From assembly GCA_026196105.1 (NCBI GenBank), contig JAPHRK010000077.1, forward strand, positions 1 to 46,569: DNA of 46,569 bases. Direction: 5' to 3'. Made by a program: the position numbers and the translations under genes. This DNA is from Rhodospirillales bacterium (GTDB taxonomy: Bacteria; Pseudomonadota; Alphaproteobacteria; Rhodospirillales; JAPHRK01). Shown here one piece after another: positions 19,336-26,637 of the stretch. The notes beneath the pieces were generated by a model. The model ran no database searches. It was not told where the DNA came from and was given only the letters and a program-made list of their open reading frames with translations. Position 1 is the first letter of the stretch. Each line of letters opens with the position of its first letter.

Positions 19336-19375
19336 GAGAGCCGAAGGCCCCCTTTCCTTCGGCTCTCATTTTGCT
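19336..19375 (+). terminator. Rho-independent terminator of glnK-amtB
   Basis: A perfect 12-bp stem, GAGAGCCGAAGG (19336-19347) with CCTTCGGCTCTC (19356-19367), has an 8-base loop and is followed by ATTTTGCTTT. It is among the strongest terminators in the window. Confidence 0.88.
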
Positions 19376-19491
19376 TTAAAAATAAGCAAACTATATTTTC
19401 AATGATTATTTATTGGGCATTTGCATTTTTAGTTTGCAGCCAAAAATTACTAACTATTTGAATAATAAGTGTTTTTTTACCTCCCCATCCT

Positions 19492-19507
19492 TGGCACGAT
19501 TCTTGAG
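19492..19507 (+). promoter_or_regulatory. Sigma-54 (-24/-12) promoter of the second amt gene
   Basis: TGGCACGATTCTTGAG: the -24 element TGGCAC is perfect, the spacing is exact, and the -12 element is TTGA, as in the glnK promoter. Transcription would start near 19517, so an ATG at 19512 cannot be the start codon. The first in-frame ATG with a ribosome site is at 19593. Confidence 0.75.
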
Positions 19508-19592
19508 ATAGATGATCCCATTGATTTATAGGGAAGAGTGCCTGCAGTGGACCGTCAAAGGGCCTGAGGCCCCCACCGCGGAGGAAAGATTA

Positions 19593-20828
19593 ATGGATGC
19601 TTTAAAGAATGGTGCCGACGTTTTTTTCGTCTTAATGGGGGCCGTTATGGTCCTGGCCATGCACGGAGGTTTCGCTTTTCTTGAAGTAGGAACTGTCCGG
19701 CGCAAAAATCAGGTTAACGCTCTGATTAAGATCATTGTCGATCTAGCTGTTTCAACGGTTATTTACTTTTTCATCGGATACATGGTGGCCTATGGTGTTA
19801 ACTTCCTGGTCTCTGCCAAGGTTTTAAGTGGATTAGAAACCGAAGAAGGTTATGAATTTGCCAAAAACGGTCTTGATCTGGTCAAATTCTTCTTCCTGAT
19901 GACATTTGCCGCTGCGATCCCAGCGATCGTCTCAGGAGGTATTGCAGAAAGGGCAAAATTCTGGCCCCAACTTGGCGCCACAGCCATTATTGTTGGCGTA
20001 ATCTATCCGACTTTTGAAGGCATGGTCTGGGGATCAAAGTTTAATTTCCAAGGCTGGATCGAAGCTACCTTTGGCGCCCCCTTCCATGATTTTGCCGGCT
20101 CCATCGTCGTTCATGCCATGGGCGGCTGGATTGCTCTTGGGGCTGTCGTGATGCTCGGCGCACGCTTGGGCCGTTATCGTAAAGACGGCACAACCGTCGC
20201 AATTTTGCCTTCCAACATTCCTTTCCTAGCTCTTGGCTCCTGGATCCTCTCCGTGGGTTGGTTTGGCTTTAACGTGATGAGTGCTCAATCTGTTGAAGGT
20301 GTGACCGGCTTAGTCGCCATGAACTCTTTACTGGCAATGGTCGGCGGTATTCTCTCTGCCATGGTTGTCGGTCGTAATGATCCCGGCTTCGTACACAACG
20401 GGGCCTTAGCGGGTTTGGTTGCTGTTTGTGCAGGTTCAGATGTCATGCATCCTATCGGAGCTCTCATTACAGGCGGTTTAGCTGGTGCTTTGTTTGTCTG
20501 GGGTTTCGAAAAATGCCAAGACACATGGAAGATTGATGACGTGCTTGGTGTTTGGCCATTGCATGGCATGTGCGGCGCTCTTGGCGGGATTGCTTGTGGT
20601 GTCTTCGGCCTCGAAGCTTTAGGCGGCATGGGCGGGGTGAGCTTTATGTCCCAACTTGTTGGTACCTTAAGCGGCATTGCTTTTGCCACAATTGCAGGGT
20701 TTATCGTTTACGGTGCCTTGAAAAAAACCGTGGGTATTCGCCTCAGTCAAGAAGACGAATTTGACGGGGCTGACCTCTCAATCCACAAAATTAGCGCCTA
20801 TCCTGAAGAAGACAGCCCAGGGCATTGA
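19593..20828 (+). CDS. Second ammonium transporter of the Amt family
   Basis: This 411-residue membrane protein has eleven predicted helices and Amt signatures: pore histidine VVHAMGGW, second histidine WPLHGMCGALGG, and a C-terminal tail with TVGIRLSQEDEFDGADLS. I start it at the ATG 19593, which has GAGGAAA 5 bases upstream and lies downstream of the sigma-54 transcription start. The longer frame from 19512 would add 27 residues and begin upstream of the predicted transcript. Unlike the first amt gene it has no signal peptide and no P-II gene of its own. Separate terminator and promoter mean separate control. Confidence 0.92.
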   Translation: MDALKNGADVFFVLMGAVMVLAMHGGFAFLEVGTVRRKNQVNALIKIIVDLAVSTVIYFFIGYMVAYGVNFLVSAKVLSGLETEEGYEFAKNGLDLVKFFFLMTFAAAIPAIVSGGIAERAKFWPQLGATAIIVGVIYPTFEGMVWGSKFNFQGWIEATFGAPFHDFAGSIVVHAMGGWIALGAVVMLGARLGRYRKDGTTVAILPSNIPFLALGSWILSVGWFGFNVMSAQSVEGVTGLVAMNSLLAMVGGILSAMVVGRNDPGFVHNGALAGLVAVCAGSDVMHPIGALITGGLAGALFVWGFEKCQDTWKIDDVLGVWPLHGMCGALGGIACGVFGLEALGGMGGVSFMSQLVGTLSGIAFATIAGFIVYGALKKTVGIRLSQEDEFDGADLSIHKISAYPEEDSPGH

Positions 20829-20854
20829 TTAGAACCTCTTGAGGCTTTAGTTAG

Positions 20855-20886
20855 AAGGGAGAGCAAATATGGCTCTCCCTTTTTTT
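20855..20886 (+). terminator. Terminator hairpin after the second amt gene (also spans the next start codon)
   Basis: AAGGGAGAGC (20855-20864) pairs perfectly with GCTCTCCCTT (20872-20881) over a 7-base loop, and a T run follows (20880-20886). This is a textbook intrinsic terminator. The 5' arm also reads as a ribosome site (AGGGAG) and the loop contains the ATG at 20869-20871 of the following gene. Confidence 0.82.
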
Positions 20887-22098
20887 ATGGCGCACACGGT
20901 AATGCTTAACTCTGCTCTTGATCTCCTACCAGATTATCCTTTCCCACGGCTTCGCGCCTTGCTTGACTGTCACCCCTTGGCTCAAGAGCTTGAACCTTTG
21001 CATATGTCGATTGGGGAGCCTAAGCATAAAGCCCCTTCTTTGGTTGATGAGATTTTACAGAAACAGGCGGGAAATTGGGGAAGTTATCCCCCCGTGCTTG
21101 GCACACCAGATTTGCGCCAAGCCATGACAGATTGGCTCAAAGGCCGTTATAACCTCACAGATGAAGATATTGATGCTAACCAGCATGTCCTACCCGTCGT
21201 TGGTACCCGGGAGGCCTTGTTTCAAGTTGGATCACTAACGATCGATCAGCAAAAGAACACTCAAAAACCTGTGGTTTTAATCCCTAATCCGTTTTATCAG
21301 GTCTATGCCGGGGCTGCGGTGATGAGCCGGGCCGAGCCTGTTTATATGCCCGCGACAAAAGATATCAATTTTCAACCAGATTTAGAGGCAATTACCCCGA
21401 AAACATTTGAGCGCACGGCCTTGATGTATTTGTGCTCCCCTGGAAATCCCCAAGGGTCTGTTGCACCGCTTGGCTATCTTAAAAAAGCGATTGGGCTGGC
21501 GCGTGAATATGGTTTCGTGTTGGTGATTGATGAATGCTACGCTGAAATCTATGACCAAACCCCTCCCCCAGGCGCTCTAGAGGCTTGTAAGGCTCTTGGT
21601 GAGGGTTTTGATAATGTTCTGGTTTTTCACTCTCTGTCCAAGCGCTCGAATGTTCCCGGCCTTCGCTCTGGTTTTATTGCTGGTGATGAAAAGCTTATTG
21701 CGGCCTTTGCCCATTTGCGAAATTACGGTGGGGCCACCATGCCCGCCCCTATCATGGCTGTTTCAGCCGCTTTATGGCGAGAAGAACAGCATGTAACCAA
21801 GAATAGAAAGCTTTATAAGGCCAAATTTGACCTTGCAGACCACTATTTTGCCGATTATCCCGGGTATAAAAGGCCAGAAGGTGGGTTTTTCTTGTGGTTA
21901 GAGGTCGGAAATGGCGAGAAAGCTGCTTTAAAGCTGTGGAAAGAGGGAGGTATACGGGTTCTCCCCGGGTCTTATCTTTCAGCAGACGACCCAAAAACTG
22001 ATAATCCTGGAGAGCGGTATATTCGTGTTGCTTTGGTTCACGATCTTGAAACTACAGATAAGGCTTTAAAAACCATCAAAGCAATACTCACACCCTAA
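20869..22098 (+). CDS. PLP-dependent aminotransferase, DapC-like (N-succinyldiaminopimelate type)
   Basis: This up to 409-residue class I/II fold aminotransferase has a GNWGSYPPVLGTPDLRQAM region, SPGNPQG (190-196), the Asp of VIDECYAEIY and the PLP lysine in HSLSKRSNVPGLRSG (Lys258). The N-terminal phrase LLPDYPFPRLRALL is typical of DapC-like proteins in lysine and peptidoglycan synthesis; substrate is inferred. The start is uncertain. ATG 20869 has AGGGAG at ideal distance but lies in the terminator loop. ATG 20902 (LNSALDLLPDYPF) would fit the family length but has no ribosome site. Another ATG is at 20887. Confidence 0.85.
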   Translation: MALPFFMAHTVMLNSALDLLPDYPFPRLRALLDCHPLAQELEPLHMSIGEPKHKAPSLVDEILQKQAGNWGSYPPVLGTPDLRQAMTDWLKGRYNLTDEDIDANQHVLPVVGTREALFQVGSLTIDQQKNTQKPVVLIPNPFYQVYAGAAVMSRAEPVYMPATKDINFQPDLEAITPKTFERTALMYLCSPGNPQGSVAPLGYLKKAIGLAREYGFVLVIDECYAEIYDQTPPPGALEACKALGEGFDNVLVFHSLSKRSNVPGLRSGFIAGDEKLIAAFAHLRNYGGATMPAPIMAVSAALWREEQHVTKNRKLYKAKFDLADHYFADYPGYKRPEGGFFLWLEVGNGEKAALKLWKEGGIRVLPGSYLSADDPKTDNPGERYIRVALVHDLETTDKALKTIKAILTP

Positions 22099-22124
22099 CC
22101 TGACAAGGACTTAGGAGCACTTAT

Positions 22125-22150
22125 TCAACCAAATAAGATCAATTGGTTGA
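22125..22150. repeat. Inverted repeat upstream of the AsmA-like gene
   Basis: TCAACCAA (22125-22132) and TTGGTTGA (22143-22150) form an 8-bp perfect inverted repeat. It runs into a second small palindrome, TGACGGCGTCA. No T run follows, so it is more likely an operator or a weak terminator of the aminotransferase gene. Confidence 0.4.
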
Positions 22151-22256
22151 CGGCGTCATTTCAGAATGATGTAGTGAGTTGTAGTCGTATATCAAAAATT
22201 AGGTACACCAAGTGTATCTCGGCGAAAAAAATAAAAATTATCTCATGGAGATTTAA

Positions 22257-23063
22257 ATGAACAAAATTTTGATTGGTGTCGGTGCTTTAGGCGTTGTCGT
22301 TGCCATTGGTGTATTTGTCTTAATGTCCAATTTGGGCGGTTTGATCAAAGCGGCGGTGGAAACAGCCGGAACTGAAGTAACCAAGGTACAAGTAACTTTG
22401 GATTCAGCTGATGTCGAGACCACTTCAGGCAAGGGGTCCCTGTCAGGGTTAACCGTCGGTAACCCGGCTGGCTTTAAATCTGATTATGCTTTCAAGCTTG
22501 GTGGTATTTCGATGCAGCTTGATGTCGGCTCTCTAGCCTCAGATACCATTGTCATCAAAAACGTCACCATTGATCGTCCAGCAGTTACTTATGAGTTAAG
22601 CTCAAACGGCTCAAACATCGATGCTATTAAGAAAAACGTCGAACAAGTGACCTCCGGCGGAGGCGCTTCGAGCAAGACTGAAAGCTCTGGCGGTAAGAAA
22701 GTGGTCATCGAGAACCTTTATGTGAAGGGCGGCCAGATTAATGTTTCAGCCGAGTTCCTTGGTGGCAAATCCATGACCTCACCTTTGCCTGATCTCCATC
22801 TTAAAGATTTGGGTAAAGACAGTGGCGGAGCGAGTCCCGCTCAGATTGCTGAGAAAGTCATTGCCGCGCTGACCAATGGAGCGACAAGCGCAGTTGGCAA
22901 GTTAGACATCTCATCAATCACAGAAGGTGTCAAAGGCCTGGCCGGTGATGCCATGAAGAACGTCGAAGCCGAGGCAGGTAAAGCCGCTGCGGGAGCAACA
23001 GACAAGCTCAAAGAAGCCACAGGTGATGCAGCTGGCGCACTCAAAGGCTTGTTAGGGAACTAA
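22257..23063 (+). CDS. Membrane-anchored AsmA-like protein of unknown function
   Basis: This 268-residue protein has one N-terminal membrane helix (about 3-25). A beta-rich region at about 45-125 contains SGLTVGNPAGFKSDYAFKLG and IVIKNVTIDRPAVTYE, resembling the repeating units of AsmA/DUF748-type periplasmic proteins. A Gly/Ser linker (about 135-148) and a second such unit follow. The last 50 residues are Ala/Lys-rich and amphipathic (GKAAAGATDKLKEATGDAAG), like apolipoprotein or LEA helices. It stands alone between the aminotransferase and a lysR gene. A periplasmic envelope or lipid-related role is only an inference. Confidence 0.75.
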   Translation: MNKILIGVGALGVVVAIGVFVLMSNLGGLIKAAVETAGTEVTKVQVTLDSADVETTSGKGSLSGLTVGNPAGFKSDYAFKLGGISMQLDVGSLASDTIVIKNVTIDRPAVTYELSSNGSNIDAIKKNVEQVTSGGGASSKTESSGGKKVVIENLYVKGGQINVSAEFLGGKSMTSPLPDLHLKDLGKDSGGASPAQIAEKVIAALTNGATSAVGKLDISSITEGVKGLAGDAMKNVEAEAGKAAAGATDKLKEATGDAAGALKGLLGN

Positions 23064-23158
23064 CTAAAACACCAAGTCAGCCAAAGGTTAACAGCGGTCC
23101 AATGAACCAATTATTGTTCTTGGGCCGCGCGGTCCTTGGCAATTAAGCACCTCCGCTT

Positions 23159-24067
23159 TTAAATACCCTGAGAAAGTTCTGTTACGAGAAAATCAACAGC
23201 TGCTTTAATTTTCAACACGTTATACCGTGGCTTGAGATAGAGAAGATAAATCCCGGATTCAGAAACACGGGCCACTGAGACATGATCTTCTTCCATGTTA
23301 AGCTCAATCAATGATTTATCATTTAAATTGTCGATAACCCCCCATTTGGGCAGCAAGGCAATTCCTTGACCGGTAAGAGCTGCCTGTACTAAGGCACTTC
23401 CGTCATTGCTGATATAGACAGGGCTCGTTTTCAGTTCTCGCCATACGTCCTTGGTTTTTGCTTGCCAGTGGAGGATACCATTCGGCCCCCGATAAAGCAG
23501 GGTTTTGTGGGCGAGAAGGTCATCAGCCTTAAGAGGCACCCCATTTTGCTCAAGATATTCGGGCGAGGCGATTAAGACGAATTCATTATCAGAGAGTTTT
23601 TTGGCGACCGCTCTATCAGGTAAATTGGAAGAGGCCCTAATCGCAATATCAACTTGATCTCGGGCAATATCTGTCACCTGGTCAGTCAGCTCAACATCAA
23701 GAATAATCTCAGGGTATTGAACATGAAGTTTTTCCAGAGCGGGCAGTAAACGGGCCGTCCCATAACCAGGCATTGCCGTGATCCTTAAAACCCCCGATGG
23801 CACCTTGGACCGCTGACTGACAAGCTCGTCAGCATAATCAAGGGCGCTTACGATATCTTTGACCTGTTCATAATAAACTTGTCCAAGAGCAGACAATTTT
23901 ACAATACGGGTTGAACGATGAAACAGCTCGACCCTGAGCTCGCTTTCCAGATCTCGGATACGACGTGAAACAGATGAAGCCGGCACAGAAAACGTTTTGG
24001 CTGCTTTTGTAAAGCTAGCGGTTTCTGCAACTTTCAAAAAATAACGCAGAGCTCGTATCTTATCCAT
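23159..24067 (-). CDS. LysR-family transcriptional regulator
   Basis: This 302-residue regulator has an N-terminal winged helix (RALRYFLKVAETASFTKAAK and the recognition helix SASSVSRR-like stretch) followed by a type 2 periplasmic-binding effector domain. I start at the ATG 24065-24067, which gives the standard LysR N-terminus MDKIRALRYF; the longer open frame begins with TTG at 24106 and adds 13 atypical residues. It is divergent from the enoyl-reductase-like gene, the usual arrangement of a LysR protein and its target. The inducer is unknown. Confidence 0.93.
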   Translation of the reverse strand: MDKIRALRYFLKVAETASFTKAAKTFSVPASSVSRRIRDLESELRVELFHRSTRIVKLSALGQVYYEQVKDIVSALDYADELVSQRSKVPSGVLRITAMPGYGTARLLPALEKLHVQYPEIILDVELTDQVTDIARDQVDIAIRASSNLPDRAVAKKLSDNEFVLIASPEYLEQNGVPLKADDLLAHKTLLYRGPNGILHWQAKTKDVWRELKTSPVYISNDGSALVQAALTGQGIALLPKWGVIDNLNDKSLIELNMEEDHVSVARVSESGIYLLYLKPRYNVLKIKAAVDFLVTELSQGI

Positions 24068-24085
24068 CCTCACAATGTAGCTATT

Positions 24086-24102
24086 ATTGTCTAAAAGACA
24101 AT
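24086..24102. promoter_or_regulatory. Candidate LysR operator (T-N11-A inverted repeat)
   Basis: ATTGTCT (24086-24092), AAA, AGACAAT (24096-24102) is a perfect 7+3+7 inverted repeat containing T-N11-A, the LysR-type binding pattern. It lies 19 bases before the lysR ATG in the divergent gap. Confidence 0.55.
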
Positions 24103-24221
24103 TCAAATGCGCAAATTAGCCTAATTCCCCTTTGATATCAGCCTGATTATATTAATTGCAGCAACAAACAAGAGCACCTGCCCACATATTGGTTAGCTCA
24201 ACATTTATTTGGAGAACTATG

Positions 24222-25205
24222 ATGAAACACGTTACCCACAGCGAAATTGGTCTTCCTGCCAAGGTCCTCCGTATAGAAGAAAAAGCCTCCGCCTCCTTAG
24301 CGGCCGGAGAAGCGCGGGTCGCCGTTCTTGCCACTCCCATTCATCCGTCAAATTTATTACAAATTTCAGGTCAATATGGCCAAGCCCCGCAACTACCAGC
24401 AACCCCTGGCAGTGAAGGCGTTGGGCGAGTAACAGAAGTCGCCCCAGATGTTAAAAGCTTAAAAATAGGACAATCGGTCATGCTGGCAGGCGGCAATACC
24501 TGGCAGCAAGAATTGACCGGTCCGGCTGAGGCTTTCATTCCTCTACCAGATGGTGCGGATGTTTTGCAGCTATCCATGCTCACGGTAAATCCGATTACCG
24601 CCTATCTCCTGCTTAAGAACTTTGCCGACCTTAAAGAAGGCGATTGGGTTGTCCAAAGTGCTGCCAACTCAGCAGTCGGAGGCTATCTAATCCAGCTCGC
24701 CAAAAAACGCGGGATCAAAACCATCAATATTGTCCGTCGTGAAAACGGCGTTCAAGAATTGCTGGATTTAGGGGCTGATCATGTCTTGGTCGATGGTCCT
24801 GATTTGGTTGAGCAAATTGGAGCGATAACCTCTGGGGCTCCCCTTTCCCTTGCCATTGACGCTGTCGGCGGAGAAACCTTTTCAAAAATGGTCGATACCC
24901 TCACCTATGGAGGCACAATTGTTTGTTATGGAGCTTTATCTATGACCGAGCCGTCGCTTTCCTCTCGTGCTGTGATCTTCAACGATGTGAAGGTCCGCGG
25001 TTTTTGGCTCTCAAAGTGGTTTGAAACGGCAACACCTGCCGACAAACAAGCTGCTTTTGGTGAAATTATAGGACTCGTGGCAAGCGGTACACTTAAAGCA
25101 AAAGTCAGTCAGACCTTTTCACTAGATCAAATAAAAGATGCGGTAACCGCGGCGGCGGAAAGCGGTCGTGACGGGAAGGTTATCCTGGTACCAAATAAGT
25201 TGTAG
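24222..25205 (+). CDS. Zinc-independent medium-chain reductase, 2-enoyl-thioester reductase-like
   Basis: This 327-residue MDR-superfamily protein has the features of MECR/Etr1 reductases rather than zinc alcohol dehydrogenases. It has HPSNLLQISGQYG (substrate loop), LPATPGSEGVGRV, NPITAYLLL, and the cofactor stretch VVQSAANSAVGGYLIQLAKKRG with IVRR, which suggests NADPH. The family reduces trans-2-enoyl thioesters in fatty acid metabolism; related quinone reductases are an alternative. The ATG at 24222 has GGAG 7 bases upstream; the ATG at 24219 is 4 bases from it and is the second choice. Divergent lysR suggests inducible expression. Confidence 0.87.
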   Translation: MKHVTHSEIGLPAKVLRIEEKASASLAAGEARVAVLATPIHPSNLLQISGQYGQAPQLPATPGSEGVGRVTEVAPDVKSLKIGQSVMLAGGNTWQQELTGPAEAFIPLPDGADVLQLSMLTVNPITAYLLLKNFADLKEGDWVVQSAANSAVGGYLIQLAKKRGIKTINIVRRENGVQELLDLGADHVLVDGPDLVEQIGAITSGAPLSLAIDAVGGETFSKMVDTLTYGGTIVCYGALSMTEPSLSSRAVIFNDVKVRGFWLSKWFETATPADKQAAFGEIIGLVASGTLKAKVSQTFSLDQIKDAVTAAAESGRDGKVILVPNKL

Positions 25206-25224
25206 CAAATAGTATTTACCAAAG

Positions 25225-25260
25225 TGATGACACTCCTCTTAAAAAAGAGGAGTGTCATCA
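25225..25260. terminator. Bidirectional terminator-like hairpin between the reductase gene and rsgA
   Basis: A perfect 16-bp inverted repeat (25225-25240 and 25245-25260; arms begin TGATGACACTCC) surrounds an AAAA loop between two convergent genes. Neither side has a long T run, so it is not a textbook intrinsic terminator, but position and stem strength suggest it ends or protects both transcripts. Confidence 0.6.
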
Positions 25261-25270
25261 ACCTAAACAG

Positions 25271-26317
25271 CTAAAACCCTTTCCGAGCTTTGTTTTCTGA
25301 TTGAATACGATTGACCATTTTGCCAAACGCTTTTTCACGCTTACGAGCTTGAGAAATTGTTTCTGAATTATAATTGTTTTCCCTAAGCAATTTTCCCCAG
25401 CGTTTTAATCGCTCTGAATCAAGTAGACCGGAATCAATCGCCTCTCTGACAGCACAACCAGGTTCGGTTTCATGTTGGCAATCACTAAATCGACACTGTC
25501 TTGCCAGGGAGGTAACATCATCGAAAACCGTTTCAATTCCCTCACTTTTATCATAAAGCCGCAAAGCTCGCATGCCAGGCGTATCAATAATCCATCCACC
25601 GCCAACAATAGGATTTAAAGACCTCGAGGTTGTTGTGTGGCGCCCCTTGGCATCGTCTTCTCGAATTTCTTGAGTCAATCCGCCCGCTATAGTCAAATTA
25701 TTCAGCAGAGTTGTTTTGCCAACACCTGATGAGCCAACCATGGCAACGGTTTGACCTTCTCCACACCAAAAATAGACATCCTCTAGAGATTTCTGATCCG
25801 TTGCATTAAGGGCTAAAACCGTGAGGCCAGACATAAGGTCTTGAGTTTCCGCAAGGTAATATTCGGCATCCTCAGCCAAATCCGCTTTTGTAAGGAGCAC
25901 GATCGGCTCAACCTCAACGTCAACTGCTAAGGCCAAATACCTTTCTAACCGTGCTTTGTTAAAATCTGCATTGCAGGAAGACACGATAAAAAGGGTATCA
26001 ACATTTGTCGCGATAATTTGTTCTGAAACATCCGTCCCAGCAGCACGACGGCTCAACACACTTTTAGGCTCTAATCGCCTGATTATCTGGTTTTGGTTAT
26101 TCCTAAGAACCCAATCACCAACACCAAAATCGCGGGTTGATCTATTTGATGGTGTAGTTAGAAGGCTTATCCCCTCTTCACCAAGACCTTTTAAGAGGCT
26201 TCGTTGGACCTCACAAATTCGCATAGGGATGAGTTGTTCGACCTCATCCAGGTCAAGTTGCATCATGAAATGTGCTGAGAATCCAAGTTCAGCACGGGTA
26301 TATTTTTGGATCGTCAT
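25271..26317 (-). CDS. rsgA: Ribosome small-subunit biogenesis GTPase RsgA
   Basis: This 348-residue protein has the circularly permuted GTPase order that defines RsgA/YjeQ. G4 TKAD (143-146) comes before the P-loop GSSGVGKTT (195-203), and G3 DTPG (245-248) follows. An N-terminal OB-like region (about 35-100) and the C-terminal zinc knuckle Cys276, Cys281, His283, Cys289 are present. RsgA acts in late 30S maturation. Single gene, convergent with the reductase gene. Confidence 0.95.
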   Translation of the reverse strand: MTIQKYTRAELGFSAHFMMQLDLDEVEQLIPMRICEVQRSLLKGLGEEGISLLTTPSNRSTRDFGVGDWVLRNNQNQIIRRLEPKSVLSRRAAGTDVSEQIIATNVDTLFIVSSCNADFNKARLERYLALAVDVEVEPIVLLTKADLAEDAEYYLAETQDLMSGLTVLALNATDQKSLEDVYFWCGEGQTVAMVGSSGVGKTTLLNNLTIAGGLTQEIREDDAKGRHTTTSRSLNPIVGGGWIIDTPGMRALRLYDKSEGIETVFDDVTSLARQCRFSDCQHETEPGCAVREAIDSGLLDSERLKRWGKLLRENNYNSETISQARKREKAFGKMVNRIQSENKARKGF

Positions 26318-26637
26318 GTCTTTGCCCTTTAAGCATAGAAAAAAGCGGCGTCCAGCTTTTGAGCTGCACCGTATCTATCTCGGGCAAAATAGCGAAAAGG
26401 TTTAAGTTACTTGACGCTGATAGCCCGAAAAGAAAAGACCACAATCATAAAATTCTCCTCTGGGTTTATTGTAAGATTTGTCCACATACTCATGTGGGCG
26501 TGAATAACGACTGATATCAATGCCCTCACAACCTGTCAAGCGCTTCCGGGAAAGGTAAAAAGACATCAAGGTTTGAAGAAATATCCTTCGCCTTTTAATT
26601 AAGGTTTTCTCAATCAACTTCCCTTTAAAATCCTCCC
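26318..26637. other. Divergent intergenic region rsgA/ftsK
   Basis: The 320-base gap must contain promoters for both genes. For ftsK, TTGAAG (26573-26578), 17 bases, TAATTA (26596-26601) is a weak candidate. A minus-strand open frame (26402-26692) crosses the gap and the ftsK start, but it has no ribosome site or recognisable motif and I do not call it. Confidence 0.5.

Noticed and set aside
24068-24106. TTG-started 13-residue extension of the LysR protein
   Set aside because: The extension covers the divergent palindrome and is unlike LysR N-termini; ATG 24067 gives the standard start.
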